Shown here: positions 25,460-33,976 of the stretch, one piece after another
Position numbering within the stretch: position 1 is the first letter of the stretch
Layout of the letters: each line of letters begins with the position of its first letter
NCBI GenBank assembly: GCA_018003655.1
Contig: JAGNDY010000013.1
Span: 1-34,149, forward strand
Direction: 5' to 3'
From: Candidatus Nanopelagicales bacterium
Lineage (GTDB): Bacteria > Actinomycetota > Actinomycetes > S36-B12 > UBA10799
DNA: 34,149 bases
Translations under genes and position numbers: made by a program
The notes under the pieces: model-generated
What the model was told of the DNA's origin: nothing
Seen by the model: only the letters and a program-made list of their open reading frames with translations
The model's database searches: none

Positions 25460-26667
25460 CAGCGTGGGCCTTTCCTTGCGCGGGCCTTTGCCATGCCGCG
25501 CTTGGCCAACTGTCGCCAGGTCCTAGGCGCTTTCGGCAGAGGCCGTGCGGCAGCCAGGTTCGCGTGGCCCTCCGCATCCTCCCAATCGACGATCCCCTCC
25601 GGCAACGACAGGCGAGAGAAGAGATTGGCCATCATCAACGGCGAAACCCCCGACCCTTCGCTTGGAATCTGCGCCATCACCTCTGCCAGGCGGGCGTTCG
25701 AAACGGCATCTTCGCCTGCTTCGGCAGTCTGCGGTGGCTGTTGATCCATCCACTCGGTCCACTCCGAACCACCACCGAGCTCAGTCACCAGCGTGGCATT
25801 CCGAGGTGAGAAGTAGGCCTTCATCGCTTTGAGCAGTTCAGCTGACAGCCCGAAACTCGGACCTGCGGTGATCTCAGCGACCCGGCGCGCAATCGCGGCA
25901 CGTTGCGGGCGCAGGGGTCGCTCGCCACGCTTACGGACGGGGAACCGGGCGTTGAGACTCTTCATGACAGCGATCCCCTCGCGACTGAGCTGGGGATTTG
26001 CGGATGCGCGGCCCGGCATCTCGTAATCGTCGCGCGCCGGTATGCCGGTCGTCTCGAAGAAGTCGGCCAATACCGCGTCGGGCGCGCTCTTGTAGGCCTC
26101 CAGGTAGGGGCGCGAGATTAAGTTGCCAGGCCCAAGCTGCTCGTTCCAGATCCGGTACAGGTTCAAATGGTCGAAATCCTGCATTCGGCCCTGCACGTAG
26201 CGCCAGTTGAGGTCCCTGATCCCGCCTTCCCTGATGGATTGGGAATACGTGCTGGGAACCATGAACTCCTGTCGACGGAAATACACCACGGCACGAATGT
26301 CGGTGAAGTGCTTGCGCAGGAAGGCGAGCATCGAGGCGACTTCCCCGGCGGTGAGCAGTCGCGAGGACAGGAACTCGCTGGAAAAAATCCAGCGCTGATC
26401 CGGCTGCACGGCTGCTGTCAGTTCCCGGTCGAGTTTGGCGATGAGTTCCTGCGAGCCTTCCTCAGTATCGAAGCCAAGGAGCCGGTGGACCTCTGATGTC
26501 TTGTCATCGGCAAACGGCAGCGCCAGGTCGTGATGATTGCGCCGACGCAGGAATTCGGGATACGTCCAGCCTGCTTGCGCCAACGCCACCTGATTCTGTC
26601 GCAGGAATTCCTGCAGAAAGGTCGTGCCGGTCTTCTTGGTGCCGATATGCAGCACGGCTTCAGCCAC
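25459..26667 (-). CDS. Sulfotransferase-like P-loop protein (paralogue 1)
   Basis: A 402-residue protein. The N-terminus MAEAVLHIGTKKTGTTFLQ carries the KTGTT loop that in sulfotransferases binds the 5'-phosphosulfate of PAPS. The segment YFRRQEFMVPSTYSQSI (about 130-146) has the Arg and Ser spacing of the 3'-phosphate site. Such proteins are often found in surface polysaccharide loci. I chose GTG 26667 because AAGGAGG lies 6 bases upstream; the frame is open to 26697, but that start has no ribosome site. The C-terminal 130 residues are unassigned, ending in a very basic tail. It overlaps the CDP-ribitol synthase-like gene by one base. A paralogue lies at 29483-30610. Sulfation of the polymer is inferred; the acceptor is unknown. 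Confidence 0.75.
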   Translation of the reverse strand: MAEAVLHIGTKKTGTTFLQEFLRQNQVALAQAGWTYPEFLRRRNHHDLALPFADDKTSEVHRLLGFDTEEGSQELIAKLDRELTAAVQPDQRWIFSSEFLSSRLLTAGEVASMLAFLRKHFTDIRAVVYFRRQEFMVPSTYSQSIREGGIRDLNWRYVQGRMQDFDHLNLYRIWNEQLGPGNLISRPYLEAYKSAPDAVLADFFETTGIPARDDYEMPGRASANPQLSREGIAVMKSLNARFPVRKRGERPLRPQRAAIARRVAEITAGPSFGLSAELLKAMKAYFSPRNATLVTELGGGSEWTEWMDQQPPQTAEAGEDAVSNARLAEVMAQIPSEGSGVSPLMMANLFSRLSLPEGIVDWEDAEGHANLAAARPLPKAPRTWRQLAKRGMAKARARKGPR

Positions 26668-26673
26668 GAAGAG

Positions 26674-26680
26674 CCTCCTT
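26674..26680 (-). promoter_or_regulatory. Ribosome binding site of sulfotransferase-like paralogue 1
   Basis: AAGGAGG on the minus strand, 6 bases before GTG 26667. It decides this start over the GTG at 26697. Confidence 0.75.
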
Positions 26681-26746
26681 TTGCGTGCGGTGCTCACATA
26701 CCAACGAATACGGTTCGATCGATCTCCAGCCGAGCAGGAGCCAACG

Positions 26747-27922
26747 CTATCGCTTGCCGGCGTCCTTCAGCAGAGCCCGCGCAACGACTACCCGCTGGAT
26801 TTGGTTTGTGCCCTCGTAAATCTGGGTGATCTTGGCGTCGCGCATGAAGCGTTCGGCCGGGTAGTCCTTGACGTATCCGTAGCCGCCGAGTACCTGCACA
26901 GCATCGGTCGTCACCTTCATCGCAACATCGGAGGCAAAGCATTTGGCGGCTGCTCCCAAGTAGGTTGCCGACGCTTCGCCGCGCTCGCTAACCGCTGCGG
27001 CGCGGTAGACCAACTGCCGCGCAGCCTCAATCTGGATGGCCATGTCAGCAAGCATGAACTGGATACCCTGGAAGTCCACGATCGGCTTGCCGAACTGACT
27101 ACGGGTCTGCGCGTAGTCCACGGCGATGTCCAGCGCGCCCTGCGCCAGCCCGACGGCTTGCGCACCGATACCGACGCGTGTCACGTCGAGCGCTTTCATC
27201 GCGGTTGTCCAGCCGGTTCCGGGATCTCCGATCATCCGGTCGGCAGGTAGTCGCACGTTGTCGAAGTACAGCTCGCGGGTGGGCGACCCCTTGATACCCA
27301 GTTTGCGTTCCGGTGCGCCCAGGGTGAAGCCCTCGTCGTCATCGTGGACGACAAACGCAGAGATGCCACGCGAGCCCTTGTCCGGATCGGTGCTGGCCAA
27401 CACGGTGTAGTACTTGGAGATCCCGGCATTGGTGATCCAGCGTTTCACGCCATTGAGTACCCAGGCCTCGCCATCCCATACCGCCCGCGCACGCATGCTG
27501 GCAGCATCGCTGCCTGCCTCGGGCTCACTGAGCGCGTAGGAGAACATTGCCTCGCCGCTGGCTACCAGCGGGAGGTAGCGAGCCTTGATTGCCTCATCTC
27601 CACCCACGATCAGCGGGGTGGTGCCGAGCTTGTTCACGGCAGGGATCAATGAACTCGACCCACACACGCGGGCAACTTCCTCAACGACGATGCACGCCGC
27701 AATCGCGTCGCCGCCAGAGCCGCCGTACTCCTCCGGGATGCTGATCGCGTGGAAACCCGCGCTCGCCAACGCGTGGTAGACATCCCACGGGAATTCCCCG
27801 GAGTCATCGATCTCAGCAGCGCGGGGAGCGATCTTGTCCAGCGCGAGCTGGCGAACAGCAGCCTGCAGTTGTTGGTGCTCCGCTGACAACTGGTAGGCAT
27901 CGAAATTCGAATTCGCGGTCAT
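26747..27922 (-). CDS. fadE25: Acyl-CoA dehydrogenase (FadE25-like)
   Basis: An FAD-dependent beta-oxidation-type enzyme of 391 residues, the standard length. Motifs: ALSEPEAGSDAASM near 131 for FAD and substrate binding, the ITNAG strand near 164, and the C-terminal KITQIYEGTNQIQR with catalytic Glu at about 370, typical of short- or medium-chain types. RFMRDAKI just before is also family-like. Position relative to the LCP, TIGR03089 and pmm genes matches Rv3274c (fadE25) in mycobacteria. The start ATG 27922 has AGAGGA 8 bases upstream and a candidate promoter further upstream. A link to the wall-polymer genes around it is not evident; it may simply be a conserved core gene between accessory ones. 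Confidence 0.93.
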   Translation of the reverse strand: MTANSNFDAYQLSAEHQQLQAAVRQLALDKIAPRAAEIDDSGEFPWDVYHALASAGFHAISIPEEYGGSGGDAIAACIVVEEVARVCGSSSLIPAVNKLGTTPLIVGGDEAIKARYLPLVASGEAMFSYALSEPEAGSDAASMRARAVWDGEAWVLNGVKRWITNAGISKYYTVLASTDPDKGSRGISAFVVHDDDEGFTLGAPERKLGIKGSPTRELYFDNVRLPADRMIGDPGTGWTTAMKALDVTRVGIGAQAVGLAQGALDIAVDYAQTRSQFGKPIVDFQGIQFMLADMAIQIEAARQLVYRAAAVSERGEASATYLGAAAKCFASDVAMKVTTDAVQVLGGYGYVKDYPAERFMRDAKITQIYEGTNQIQRVVVARALLKDAGKR

Positions 27923-27987
27923 CCGCTACATCCTCTGCGCATCGTCGAGTGCGACCCGCGCCAGTCGCGGGCAAGATCCTGCGGCCA

Positions 27988-28015
27988 AGTATACGAAGAC
28001 CGATCGCGACACCAA
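27988..28015 (-). promoter_or_regulatory. Candidate promoter of the acyl-CoA dehydrogenase gene
   Basis: TATACT (27988-27993) with TTGGTG (28010-28015) 16 bases upstream on the minus strand. The -10 is close to consensus and the -35 is poor. This predicts a leader of about 59 bases before ATG 27922. Confidence 0.4.
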
Positions 28016-28060
28016 TTGGCGTTGCCCTCTGCGCACTGCGTCGCATGACCAGCGGGCAAG

Positions 28061-28066
28061 TAGCCT
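28061..28066 (+). promoter_or_regulatory. Candidate leaderless -10 element of ugd
   Basis: TAGCCT lies exactly 7 bases before ATG 28074, and no Shine-Dalgarno is present. The same hexamer and spacing precede rmlA on the other strand. Confidence 0.4.
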
Positions 28067-28073
28067 GTTGGTC

Positions 28074-29414
28074 ATGTCAGAAACCACCTCCGAGCAGTTG
28101 CCTGCTCTCACCGTGATCGGCACCGGGTATCTCGGCGCCGTCCACGCGGCATGCATGGCCAACTTCGGCTACGACGTCCTAGGCGTCGATGTCGACGAAG
28201 ACAAGATCGCTGCCCTGACAGCCGGCGACGCGCCCTTCTACGAACCTGGTCTCGACGAGGCACTCAGTCAGGCAATGGCATCGGGACGGTTACGGTTCAC
28301 GACTGACTTCGCCGAGGCGGCGGAGTTCGGCGACGTTCACTTCCTCTGCGTCGGCACCCCACAGCAGGCCGGTTCGAATGCTGCTGACGTGTCTCACGTC
28401 AACGCCGCAGCGGAATCGTTGGCGGTTCACATGCGTCGACCCGCGTTGGTCGTCGGCAAGTCGACCGTTCCAGTCGGTACCGCAGCGCGGCTCAAGACGC
28501 TGTTTCACAAGCTTGCGCCAGCCGGAGATCAGATTGATGTCGCCTGGAATCCTGAGTTTCTGCGAGAGGGCTTCGCGGTCGCCGACACCAACCATCCAGA
28601 TCGCCTCGTCGTCGGCGTGGACAACGACGCGTCGAATGATTTGCTTCGGCTGGTCTACCGCAATCAGATCAATAACGGTGTCCCCTATTTGCGCACCGAC
28701 CTGGCGACTGCGGAACTGGTCAAGGTCGCGGCCAACTCGTTCCTCGCCACCAAGATCTCCTTCATCAATGCAATGGCGGAGGTGTGTGACAAGGCCGGGG
28801 CAGACGTCACCCAACTCGCCAACGCAATCGGCTACGACGAACGGATCGGTTCCAAGTTCCTGCGGGCGGGACTGGGGTTCGGCGGTGGCTGCCTTCCCAA
28901 AGACATCCGCGCATTCATGGCTCGAGCGGGTGAGTTGGGTGTCGACGACGCCCTGCTATTCCTGCGCGAGATTGATGACATCAACCTGCGGCAACGACGA
29001 CGCACGATCGAGATCGCGACGAAGTTCGTCGGCGGCGATGCGTCCGGCGTCGCGATCGCGGCCCTGGGCGCGGCGTTCAAGCCCGACAGTGACGATGTCC
29101 GCGATTCCCCCGCCCTCGACGTCGCGGCCAAGTTGCACCTGCAGGGCGCCGACGTGCGGATCTACGACCCCAAGGCGATGGACAACGCCGCAAAAGTGTT
29201 TCCCACATTGACCTACGCTTCCTCCGCTGAAGACGCCTGCCGCGGGGCCGACCTTGTGCTGTTGCTGACGGAGTGGAGTGAGTTCGCCCACCTCGATCCG
29301 GTTGCCCTGCGCGACACGGTGGCAACACCGCGAATCCTGGACGGCCGAAATGCCCTCGATGCTGACAAGTGGCGTGCGGCGGGTTGGACGTACCACGGAC
29401 TTGGCCGGCCGTAG
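28074..29414 (+). CDS. ugd: UDP-glucose 6-dehydrogenase
   Basis: Oxidises UDP-glucose to UDP-glucuronate with two NAD+ per turnover, giving an acidic sugar for surface polymers. The 446-residue protein has the Rossmann start VIGTGYLG (14-21), GTPQQAG near 94, KSTVPVGT near 129, NPEFLREG near 159, and the catalytic cysteine in GFGGGCLPKD (Cys273). The C-terminal UDP-binding domain has AFKPDSDDVRDSPA. I chose ATG 28074; a TTG at 28068 in frame is unlikely. A nucleotide-sugar dehydrogenase for another UDP-hexose cannot be excluded. It stands alone on the plus strand, divergent from fadE25 and convergent with the second sulfotransferase-like gene. Confidence 0.93.
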   Translation: MSETTSEQLPALTVIGTGYLGAVHAACMANFGYDVLGVDVDEDKIAALTAGDAPFYEPGLDEALSQAMASGRLRFTTDFAEAAEFGDVHFLCVGTPQQAGSNAADVSHVNAAAESLAVHMRRPALVVGKSTVPVGTAARLKTLFHKLAPAGDQIDVAWNPEFLREGFAVADTNHPDRLVVGVDNDASNDLLRLVYRNQINNGVPYLRTDLATAELVKVAANSFLATKISFINAMAEVCDKAGADVTQLANAIGYDERIGSKFLRAGLGFGGGCLPKDIRAFMARAGELGVDDALLFLREIDDINLRQRRRTIEIATKFVGGDASGVAIAALGAAFKPDSDDVRDSPALDVAAKLHLQGADVRIYDPKAMDNAAKVFPTLTYASSAEDACRGADLVLLLTEWSEFAHLDPVALRDTVATPRILDGRNALDADKWRAAGWTYHGLGRP

Positions 29415-29482
29415 CGCCAGCCAACCCAGCAGCGCCCCCCTAGAACTGCGATTCGACTGGTTCGGGAGAGGCAGGAGCGCGC

Positions 29483-30610
29483 CTAACTACCCTCTGCTCG
29501 ATCGAGGGACGCGTAGCCCGCAGGGTCAGACCAGTCAGTGATGACACTCATCCGTGCGGTCAACCGTGCGAGCAACACCGGTGGAAACAACTCCTCCACA
29601 GCCGACGCTGCGAAAAGGAGCTGAGCCAACCGCTCGTTTGGGACGGTTGGTCGTGGCTGTTCGGTCGTCGGCTTGGCATCTTGTGCAAGCCACTCGCTCC
29701 ACGTGTCACTCATACCCATCACATTGATAAGTGCGCGATTTGACGGATCAAAGTGATGATCGATTTGTTGGGCGAGATCGCGTGGCAATGCGATGGACGG
29801 GCCCTCGTTGACCGCAGCGATTCCCCTCGCGATCCTGGGCGACAACGCACGGCGCATCGGCTTACCGTCGCTGCCTCGTCGGGGTAAGACGGCGTTGACC
29901 ACTCGCAACGCCGCCACCCCCTCGGCGGCGAGCTGCGGGTTGACCGCCGCTGGGCCTGGTAAGACGAACGCCGGGTCCGTCGCGATACCCGCGGCGTCCA
30001 AGAAGTCAGCAAGAAGGGCCTCTGGCTGCGCCTTGTATCCCTCCAGAAAGGGCCTGGCTGCCACGCTTTGGGCACCTGCCGCGTCACACCACATTGTGAA
30101 CAAACCGAGGTGGTCGAAGTCGGCGATCCGCCGATCGACGTACTGCCAATCCAGCGTCGCCCGACTGCCCTCTTTGATCGATTGCGAGTACGTGCTTGGC
30201 ACCATGAAGTCCTGCCTGCGGAAGTAGACAAGAACCCGCACGTCGTCAAAGTGCTCGTGAAGCAATGCGAGAAGCGCCCCCACATCAGCTGGGGTCGAAA
30301 CTCGCGAGCCAATGAACTCACTGCTCAGCACCCATCGGTCATCCGGCTGAACCGAACGGCCGAGGAACCCACCCAACTCACTAATCAACTGTTCCGTTGC
30401 CGCCGGCGAGTCTTGTCCATGCAGCTTGTGCCACGGCGAGTTCTTGTTGGTCGCAAACGCGAGTGCCAGATCATGGTGACCGCGTCTACCCACCAGAGTC
30501 GGGCACCGCCAACCCTGATCCGCGAGGGCATCCTGGTTGCGGCTCAGGAAGCTCTGCAGGAAAGTAGTTCCAGTCTTCTTCGTACCGATGTGCAGGACAA
30601 CCGATGACAT
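29483..30610 (-). CDS. Sulfotransferase-like P-loop protein (paralogue 2)
   Basis: A 375-residue paralogue of the product at 25459-26667. Shared blocks include LHIGTKKTGTTFLQ (6-19), NHHDLAL/GHHDLALAF, SSEF, and YFRRQDFMVPSTYSQSI, so the two probably have the same chemistry. The KTGTT loop and the Arg/Ser spacing suggest PAPS binding. The start ATG 30610 (MSSVVLHIG) is preceded by GGAG about 8 bases upstream. The frame is open far upstream to 31282, but that runs antisense through the membrane protein gene and is spurious. A C-terminal segment, like that of paralogue 1, is not recognisable. Acceptor unknown; a terminal or internal sugar of the wall polymer is possible. Confidence 0.75.
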   Translation of the reverse strand: MSSVVLHIGTKKTGTTFLQSFLSRNQDALADQGWRCPTLVGRRGHHDLALAFATNKNSPWHKLHGQDSPAATEQLISELGGFLGRSVQPDDRWVLSSEFIGSRVSTPADVGALLALLHEHFDDVRVLVYFRRQDFMVPSTYSQSIKEGSRATLDWQYVDRRIADFDHLGLFTMWCDAAGAQSVAARPFLEGYKAQPEALLADFLDAAGIATDPAFVLPGPAAVNPQLAAEGVAALRVVNAVLPRRGSDGKPMRRALSPRIARGIAAVNEGPSIALPRDLAQQIDHHFDPSNRALINVMGMSDTWSEWLAQDAKPTTEQPRPTVPNERLAQLLFAASAVEELFPPVLLARLTARMSVITDWSDPAGYASLDRAEGS

Positions 30611-30658
30611 CGATAGCTCCAAGAATTCCGACGTGAGCGTGCTGGGATGCCTTAGATC

Positions 30659-32125
30659 GTGCCAGGGTCGCTCACCCCTGCACTCGTCGGACTGGCGCCA
30701 GCCGTAGACACACCGATACCGTCGCGGCATGGCGGTGGGCACAGACTCGACGGCAGGTCGAGGCCGTCCGGCGACGCGGACCCACGACAGGACCGGGCGT
30801 TGACTAGCGGTATCGATGTAGCTGGACCAGCGACTGGTGCCAGTCGGCCACGCCGTCGCGAGCCGCCGACCAACCGCAGTAGATGGCTGATCCTTGCGGT
30901 TGCCACCGCCGTCGGCGTTTTGAGTGTCGCCAGGATCGCCATAGTGGCTGATCCGAGCTCGCAGATTTGGTTCGAGGACGGGCTGTTCTTGTCCTGCGCG
31001 ACGGGTGACGACCCCGCCGGCTGCGTTTTCTCGTCGTACGCACGTTACGTCTCGGTCATCCCCCGCGTGCTTGTCGCAGTCGTCGCGATCTTCCCGCCTG
31101 CCGTCGCCGGGACGGTGATTGTGACGCTCGCGATCCTCGTCACTGCAGTAGCGGCAGGATTCGTGACTGCAAGTGCACGACGGCTTGGGTTGCCCATCTG
31201 GGCTAGTGCCGCCGTCGGGCTGGCAATTGCACTGTTGCCCGACGCAGGCGCCGAGACGATCGGCGTGCTGGTGAACCTGCAATGGGTGCTCGGCTACGCG
31301 GCGATGTGGGTTCTGCTCCCGTACTCCCAGGCGACCACCCGACTCAGAGCGGGTTCGGAAGCGGGATTAACTGCCCTCGCGGCGCTGACCGCACCCGGAA
31401 CCATTGCATTGATACCGATCGTGGCAGTTCGTTGGGCCACTGGTCGGAAACGTGGACAGGACCGAGCCAACTACCTGGCCGCGCCCATCGCGTTGACCGT
31501 CGGCGTACTCATTCAGGTAATCGTGTACCTAGCCTCACCCAACTCGCCGCAGGTGGGACCACCGGAAACAACACCATTGAGCCAACGGCTGACCTATTTC
31601 GATGGGTTCTTGCGGTCGGTGACGTTTGGGACTGCCAACGTTGCCCGAAGTGATATTTGGTTTCTCGCCAGCGGCATCGCCTTCGTCTTGTGCTTCTGGT
31701 TGCTGTGGCGCAACAGAGCGCGACCCGAACTGCGCACCGCCGGTCTGTTGATTGGCCTGTGCGCGCTCACGTCCTTCGGACTGACAGCTGCGCTGCGAGA
31801 TCCCGCCCCGTTTAGGTTCTGGGTCAACCTCGGGCTGGTGTTCTTCTCGCTGCTTGTCGTTACTGTCGCCGCGACGGTGACCTACACACCAGTCACCAAG
31901 GTCGCGCTAGGTGCTGCTGGTGCGGGGCTCCTTTTGCTTTGGGTAGCGGCGTTTCCGATCGGAAACGTCAGGGTTGCTACGTCCTATTCGTGGCCCGCGC
32001 AAGTCAGTGAGGCGGCGATGCGGTGCCGCAACGAGCCGGGCTTGACCGGCGTCTCGATTCGGGTTGGGCCGGACTTCTTTGTTCCGGCCGGACTTAGGTA
32101 CCCATGCAGGTATCTGACTCGGTGA
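30659..32125 (+). CDS. Polytopic membrane protein, GT-C glycosyltransferase-like
   Basis: A protein of up to 488 residues with about nine hydrophobic segments between residue 76 and 440. Immediately after the first segment is IWFEDGLF (Glu106, Asp107), then SSYARYVSVIPRVLVAV. This resembles bacterial GT-C-type membrane proteins with an 'AEDG ... GY ... PR' pattern in their first outer loop, where the acidic pair would be catalytic, using polyprenyl-phosphate sugars. The C-terminal domain, with two cysteines (MRCRNEPG and RYPCRYL), would be outside. The start is uncertain: GTG 30659 gives a long Pro/Arg-rich tail, and TTG 30800 with AGGA upstream would give 441 residues. It is divergent from the sulfotransferase-like gene (48 bp). 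The assignment is by pattern only. Confidence 0.65.
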   Translation: MPGSLTPALVGLAPAVDTPIPSRHGGGHRLDGRSRPSGDADPRQDRALTSGIDVAGPATGASRPRRREPPTNRSRWLILAVATAVGVLSVARIAIVADPSSQIWFEDGLFLSCATGDDPAGCVFSSYARYVSVIPRVLVAVVAIFPPAVAGTVIVTLAILVTAVAAGFVTASARRLGLPIWASAAVGLAIALLPDAGAETIGVLVNLQWVLGYAAMWVLLPYSQATTRLRAGSEAGLTALAALTAPGTIALIPIVAVRWATGRKRGQDRANYLAAPIALTVGVLIQVIVYLASPNSPQVGPPETTPLSQRLTYFDGFLRSVTFGTANVARSDIWFLASGIAFVLCFWLLWRNRARPELRTAGLLIGLCALTSFGLTAALRDPAPFRFWVNLGLVFFSLLVVTVAATVTYTPVTKVALGAAGAGLLLLWVAAFPIGNVRVATSYSWPAQVSEAAMRCRNEPGLTGVSIRVGPDFFVPAGLRYPCRYLTR

Positions 32126-32159
32126 GCCTTTCGGCTGGCGATCCGACGGCGTTACCGCG

Positions 32160-33029
32160 TCACGGTGATGACTCGACCAACCCGAGTAGGTAGTTGCCGT
32201 ACCCGCTCTTGCGCAGGGGCTCAGCGATTGTTGCTAGGTGTTCGGTGTCGATCCAGCCTTCCCGCCAGGCAATCTCCTCAATGCAACCGATCTTGAGACC
32301 CTGCCGTTGCTCCACGACTTGCACGAACTCACCGGCGGCCATCAACGAGTCCACGGTGCCGGTGTCGAGCCAAGCAGTACCTCGGTCCAACACCGACACA
32401 CGCAGTTCGCCGCGGGATAGGTAGTAGTCGTTGATCGCCGTGATCTCCAGCTCACCGCGAGCGCTTGGAGTGATCCCCTTGGCCACCTCTAGCACCGAGT
32501 TGTCATAGAAATAGAGCCCTGGCACGGCGAAGTTGCTTCGCGGCTTGACTGGCTTCTCCTCGATGGACAGGACGCGACCTTCGCCGTCGAACTCCACGAC
32601 TCCGTAGTCGGACGGCTCGCTGACGTGGTAAGCGAAAATCTGGCCACCTTCCACGTGCCTATTGCGTTTGAGCGCAGCGCCAAGGCCCGTACCGAAGAAG
32701 ATATTGTCGCCAAGTACGAGGCAGACTGACTCGTCGCCCACAAAATCCTCGCCGATGATGAATGCCTGCGCCAAACCCTCCGGTCGCGGCTGGACCGCAT
32801 AGCTGATAGCTATGCCGATTCGCGAACCGTCGCCGAGTAGTCGTTCGAAGGACGCGCGATCTTCTGGCGTGGTGATCACCAGCACCTCGCGGATTCCGGC
32901 CATCATCAGCAGCGACAACGGATAGTAGATCATCGGCTTGTCGTAGATGGGTAGCAGTTGTTTGCTCACACCTTGGGTAGTTGGATGCAGCCGCGTGCCG
33001 GAGCCGCCCGCCAGAATGATTCCTCGCAT
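32160..33029 (-). CDS. rmlA: Glucose-1-phosphate thymidylyltransferase
   Basis: First step of dTDP-L-rhamnose synthesis: glucose-1-P plus dTTP. The 289-residue length is standard for RmlA. Features: [12 protein letters not shown] (5-16), [18 protein letters not shown] (22-39), LGDNIFFG near 106, VEFDGEGRV and [12 protein letters not shown] near 150, and the C-terminal allosteric segment [17 protein letters not shown] 33029 starts the canonical MRGIILAGG. There is no Shine-Dalgarno, but TAGCCT lies 7 bases upstream. It follows rmlD on the same strand after 71 bp and could be transcribed with it or alone. Confidence 0.96.
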   Translation of the reverse strand: MRGIILAGGSGTRLHPTTQGVSKQLLPIYDKPMIYYPLSLLMMAGIREVLVITTPEDRASFERLLGDGSRIGIAISYAVQPRPEGLAQAFIIGEDFVGDESVCLVLGDNIFFGTGLGAALKRNRHVEGGQIFAYHVSEPSDYGVVEFDGEGRVLSIEEKPVKPRSNFAVPGLYFYDNSVLEVAKGITPSARGELEITAINDYYLSRGELRVSVLDRGTAWLDTGTVDSLMAAGEFVQVVEQRQGLKIGCIEEIAWREGWIDTEHLATIAEPLRKSGYGNYLLGLVESSP

Positions 33030-33036
33030 GGGACAG

Positions 33037-33042
33037 AGGCTA
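33037..33042 (-). promoter_or_regulatory. Candidate leaderless -10 element of rmlA
   Basis: TAGCCT on the minus strand, exactly 7 bases before ATG 33029. Same hexamer and spacing as before ugd. Confidence 0.4.
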
Positions 33043-33100
33043 CCTGCTGCATACGGAGCGCCTAGTCGCCCTAGATCGTGAACGACGGCTAAATCACGGC

Positions 33101-33976
33101 CTATTTACGCTGGTAAGCAACCAATCCATCAGCCCACGCAGCCGCGAGCGCGTCATCCCAGGATCGCATCGGTGCCAAGCCCGCCCGCCGCCAACCGTCA
33201 TGGCTTAGCACGGAGTTGGCGGGTCTGGGAGCTGGCCGCGGGAAGGCCTCGGTGGTAGTCGGCTGAACCCGCTGGGGCTGGGCTCCGACAAGCTCAAAGA
33301 CCCGTTGAGCGAACCCGAACCAGGACGTGCGACCGGAGTTGGTGGCGTGGTAAATCCCGAACGGCGCCTCGGTGTCGACCGTCTCGACGATTCGTTGTGC
33401 CAGATCCCGTGCCCAAGTGGGCTGCCCGAATTGGTCGTCGACCACCGCGACCGACTCCCGCTCACCCTCCAGCCGCGCCATGGTGGCGGCGAAGTTCGGT
33501 CCGGCCGCGCCGTAGAGCCACGCCGTACGCAGGATGTAGCTTGCCTGCGGGAGTTCGGCTCGAACCGCCCACTCCCCGGCGAGTTTGGTGCGGCCATACG
33601 CCGACCTGGGCGAAGGGGCAGCACCTTCGGTGTACGGCTGGTCGGCTGCACCATCGAAGACGTAGTCCGTCGAGATTTGGATCAGCTTTGCACCGCTCTT
33701 TGCACACTGGCGGGCCAGATTCGCCGGACCGACAGCGTTGACCAGGAAAGCGATGCCCTCGTTGGTCTCCGCGTCATCAACGGCGGTATAAGCCGCGCAG
33801 TTGACGACCACATCAGCGTCGGCAAGCGAGTGTTCGACGGAGGCCGGGTCGGTGATGTCGATGTCAGGAAGGTCCAGACCTCGAACGTTGCGGTGTTCCA
33901 ACTGCGACATCACTTCGGTGCCGAGCATGCCGTTGGCACCAACAACCACCCACCGGCGCGCCTCGCTCGCGTTCAT
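33101..33976 (-). CDS. rmlD: dTDP-4-dehydrorhamnose reductase
   Basis: Last step of dTDP-L-rhamnose synthesis, NAD(P)H dependent. The 291-residue extended-SDR protein shows [13 protein letters not shown] (10-22) for the cofactor, [12 protein letters not shown] near 59, STDYVFDG near 104, and the catalytic YGRTKLAGE (Tyr-x3-Lys). ATG 33976 was chosen because it overlaps the rmlB stop in an ATGA tetramer and begins the family-like sequence; a TTG start at 34015 would add 13 residues without similarity. Coupled to rmlB upstream; rmlA follows downstream. Confidence 0.95.
   Translation of the reverse strand: MNASEARRWVVVGANGMLGTEVMSQLEHRNVRGLDLPDIDITDPASVEHSLADADVVVNCAAYTAVDDAETNEGIAFLVNAVGPANLARQCAKSGAKLIQISTDYVFDGAADQPYTEGAAPSPRSAYGRTKLAGEWAVRAELPQASYILRTAWLYGAAGPNFAATMARLEGERESVAVVDDQFGQPTWARDLAQRIVETVDTEAPFGIYHATNSGRTSWFGFAQRVFELVGAQPQRVQPTTTEAFPRPAPRPANSVLSHDGWRRAGLAPMRSWDDALAAAWADGLVAYQRK

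Noticed and set aside
29415-29482. Terminator between ugd and the second sulfotransferase-like gene
   Set aside because: The 68-bp gap has no stable inverted repeat or T-run.
30611-31282. N-terminal extension of the second sulfotransferase-like gene by 224 codons
   Set aside because: It is antisense to the membrane protein gene, is low-complexity and Cys/His/Gly/Asp-rich, and homologous sequence begins at ATG 30610, which has its own Shine-Dalgarno.
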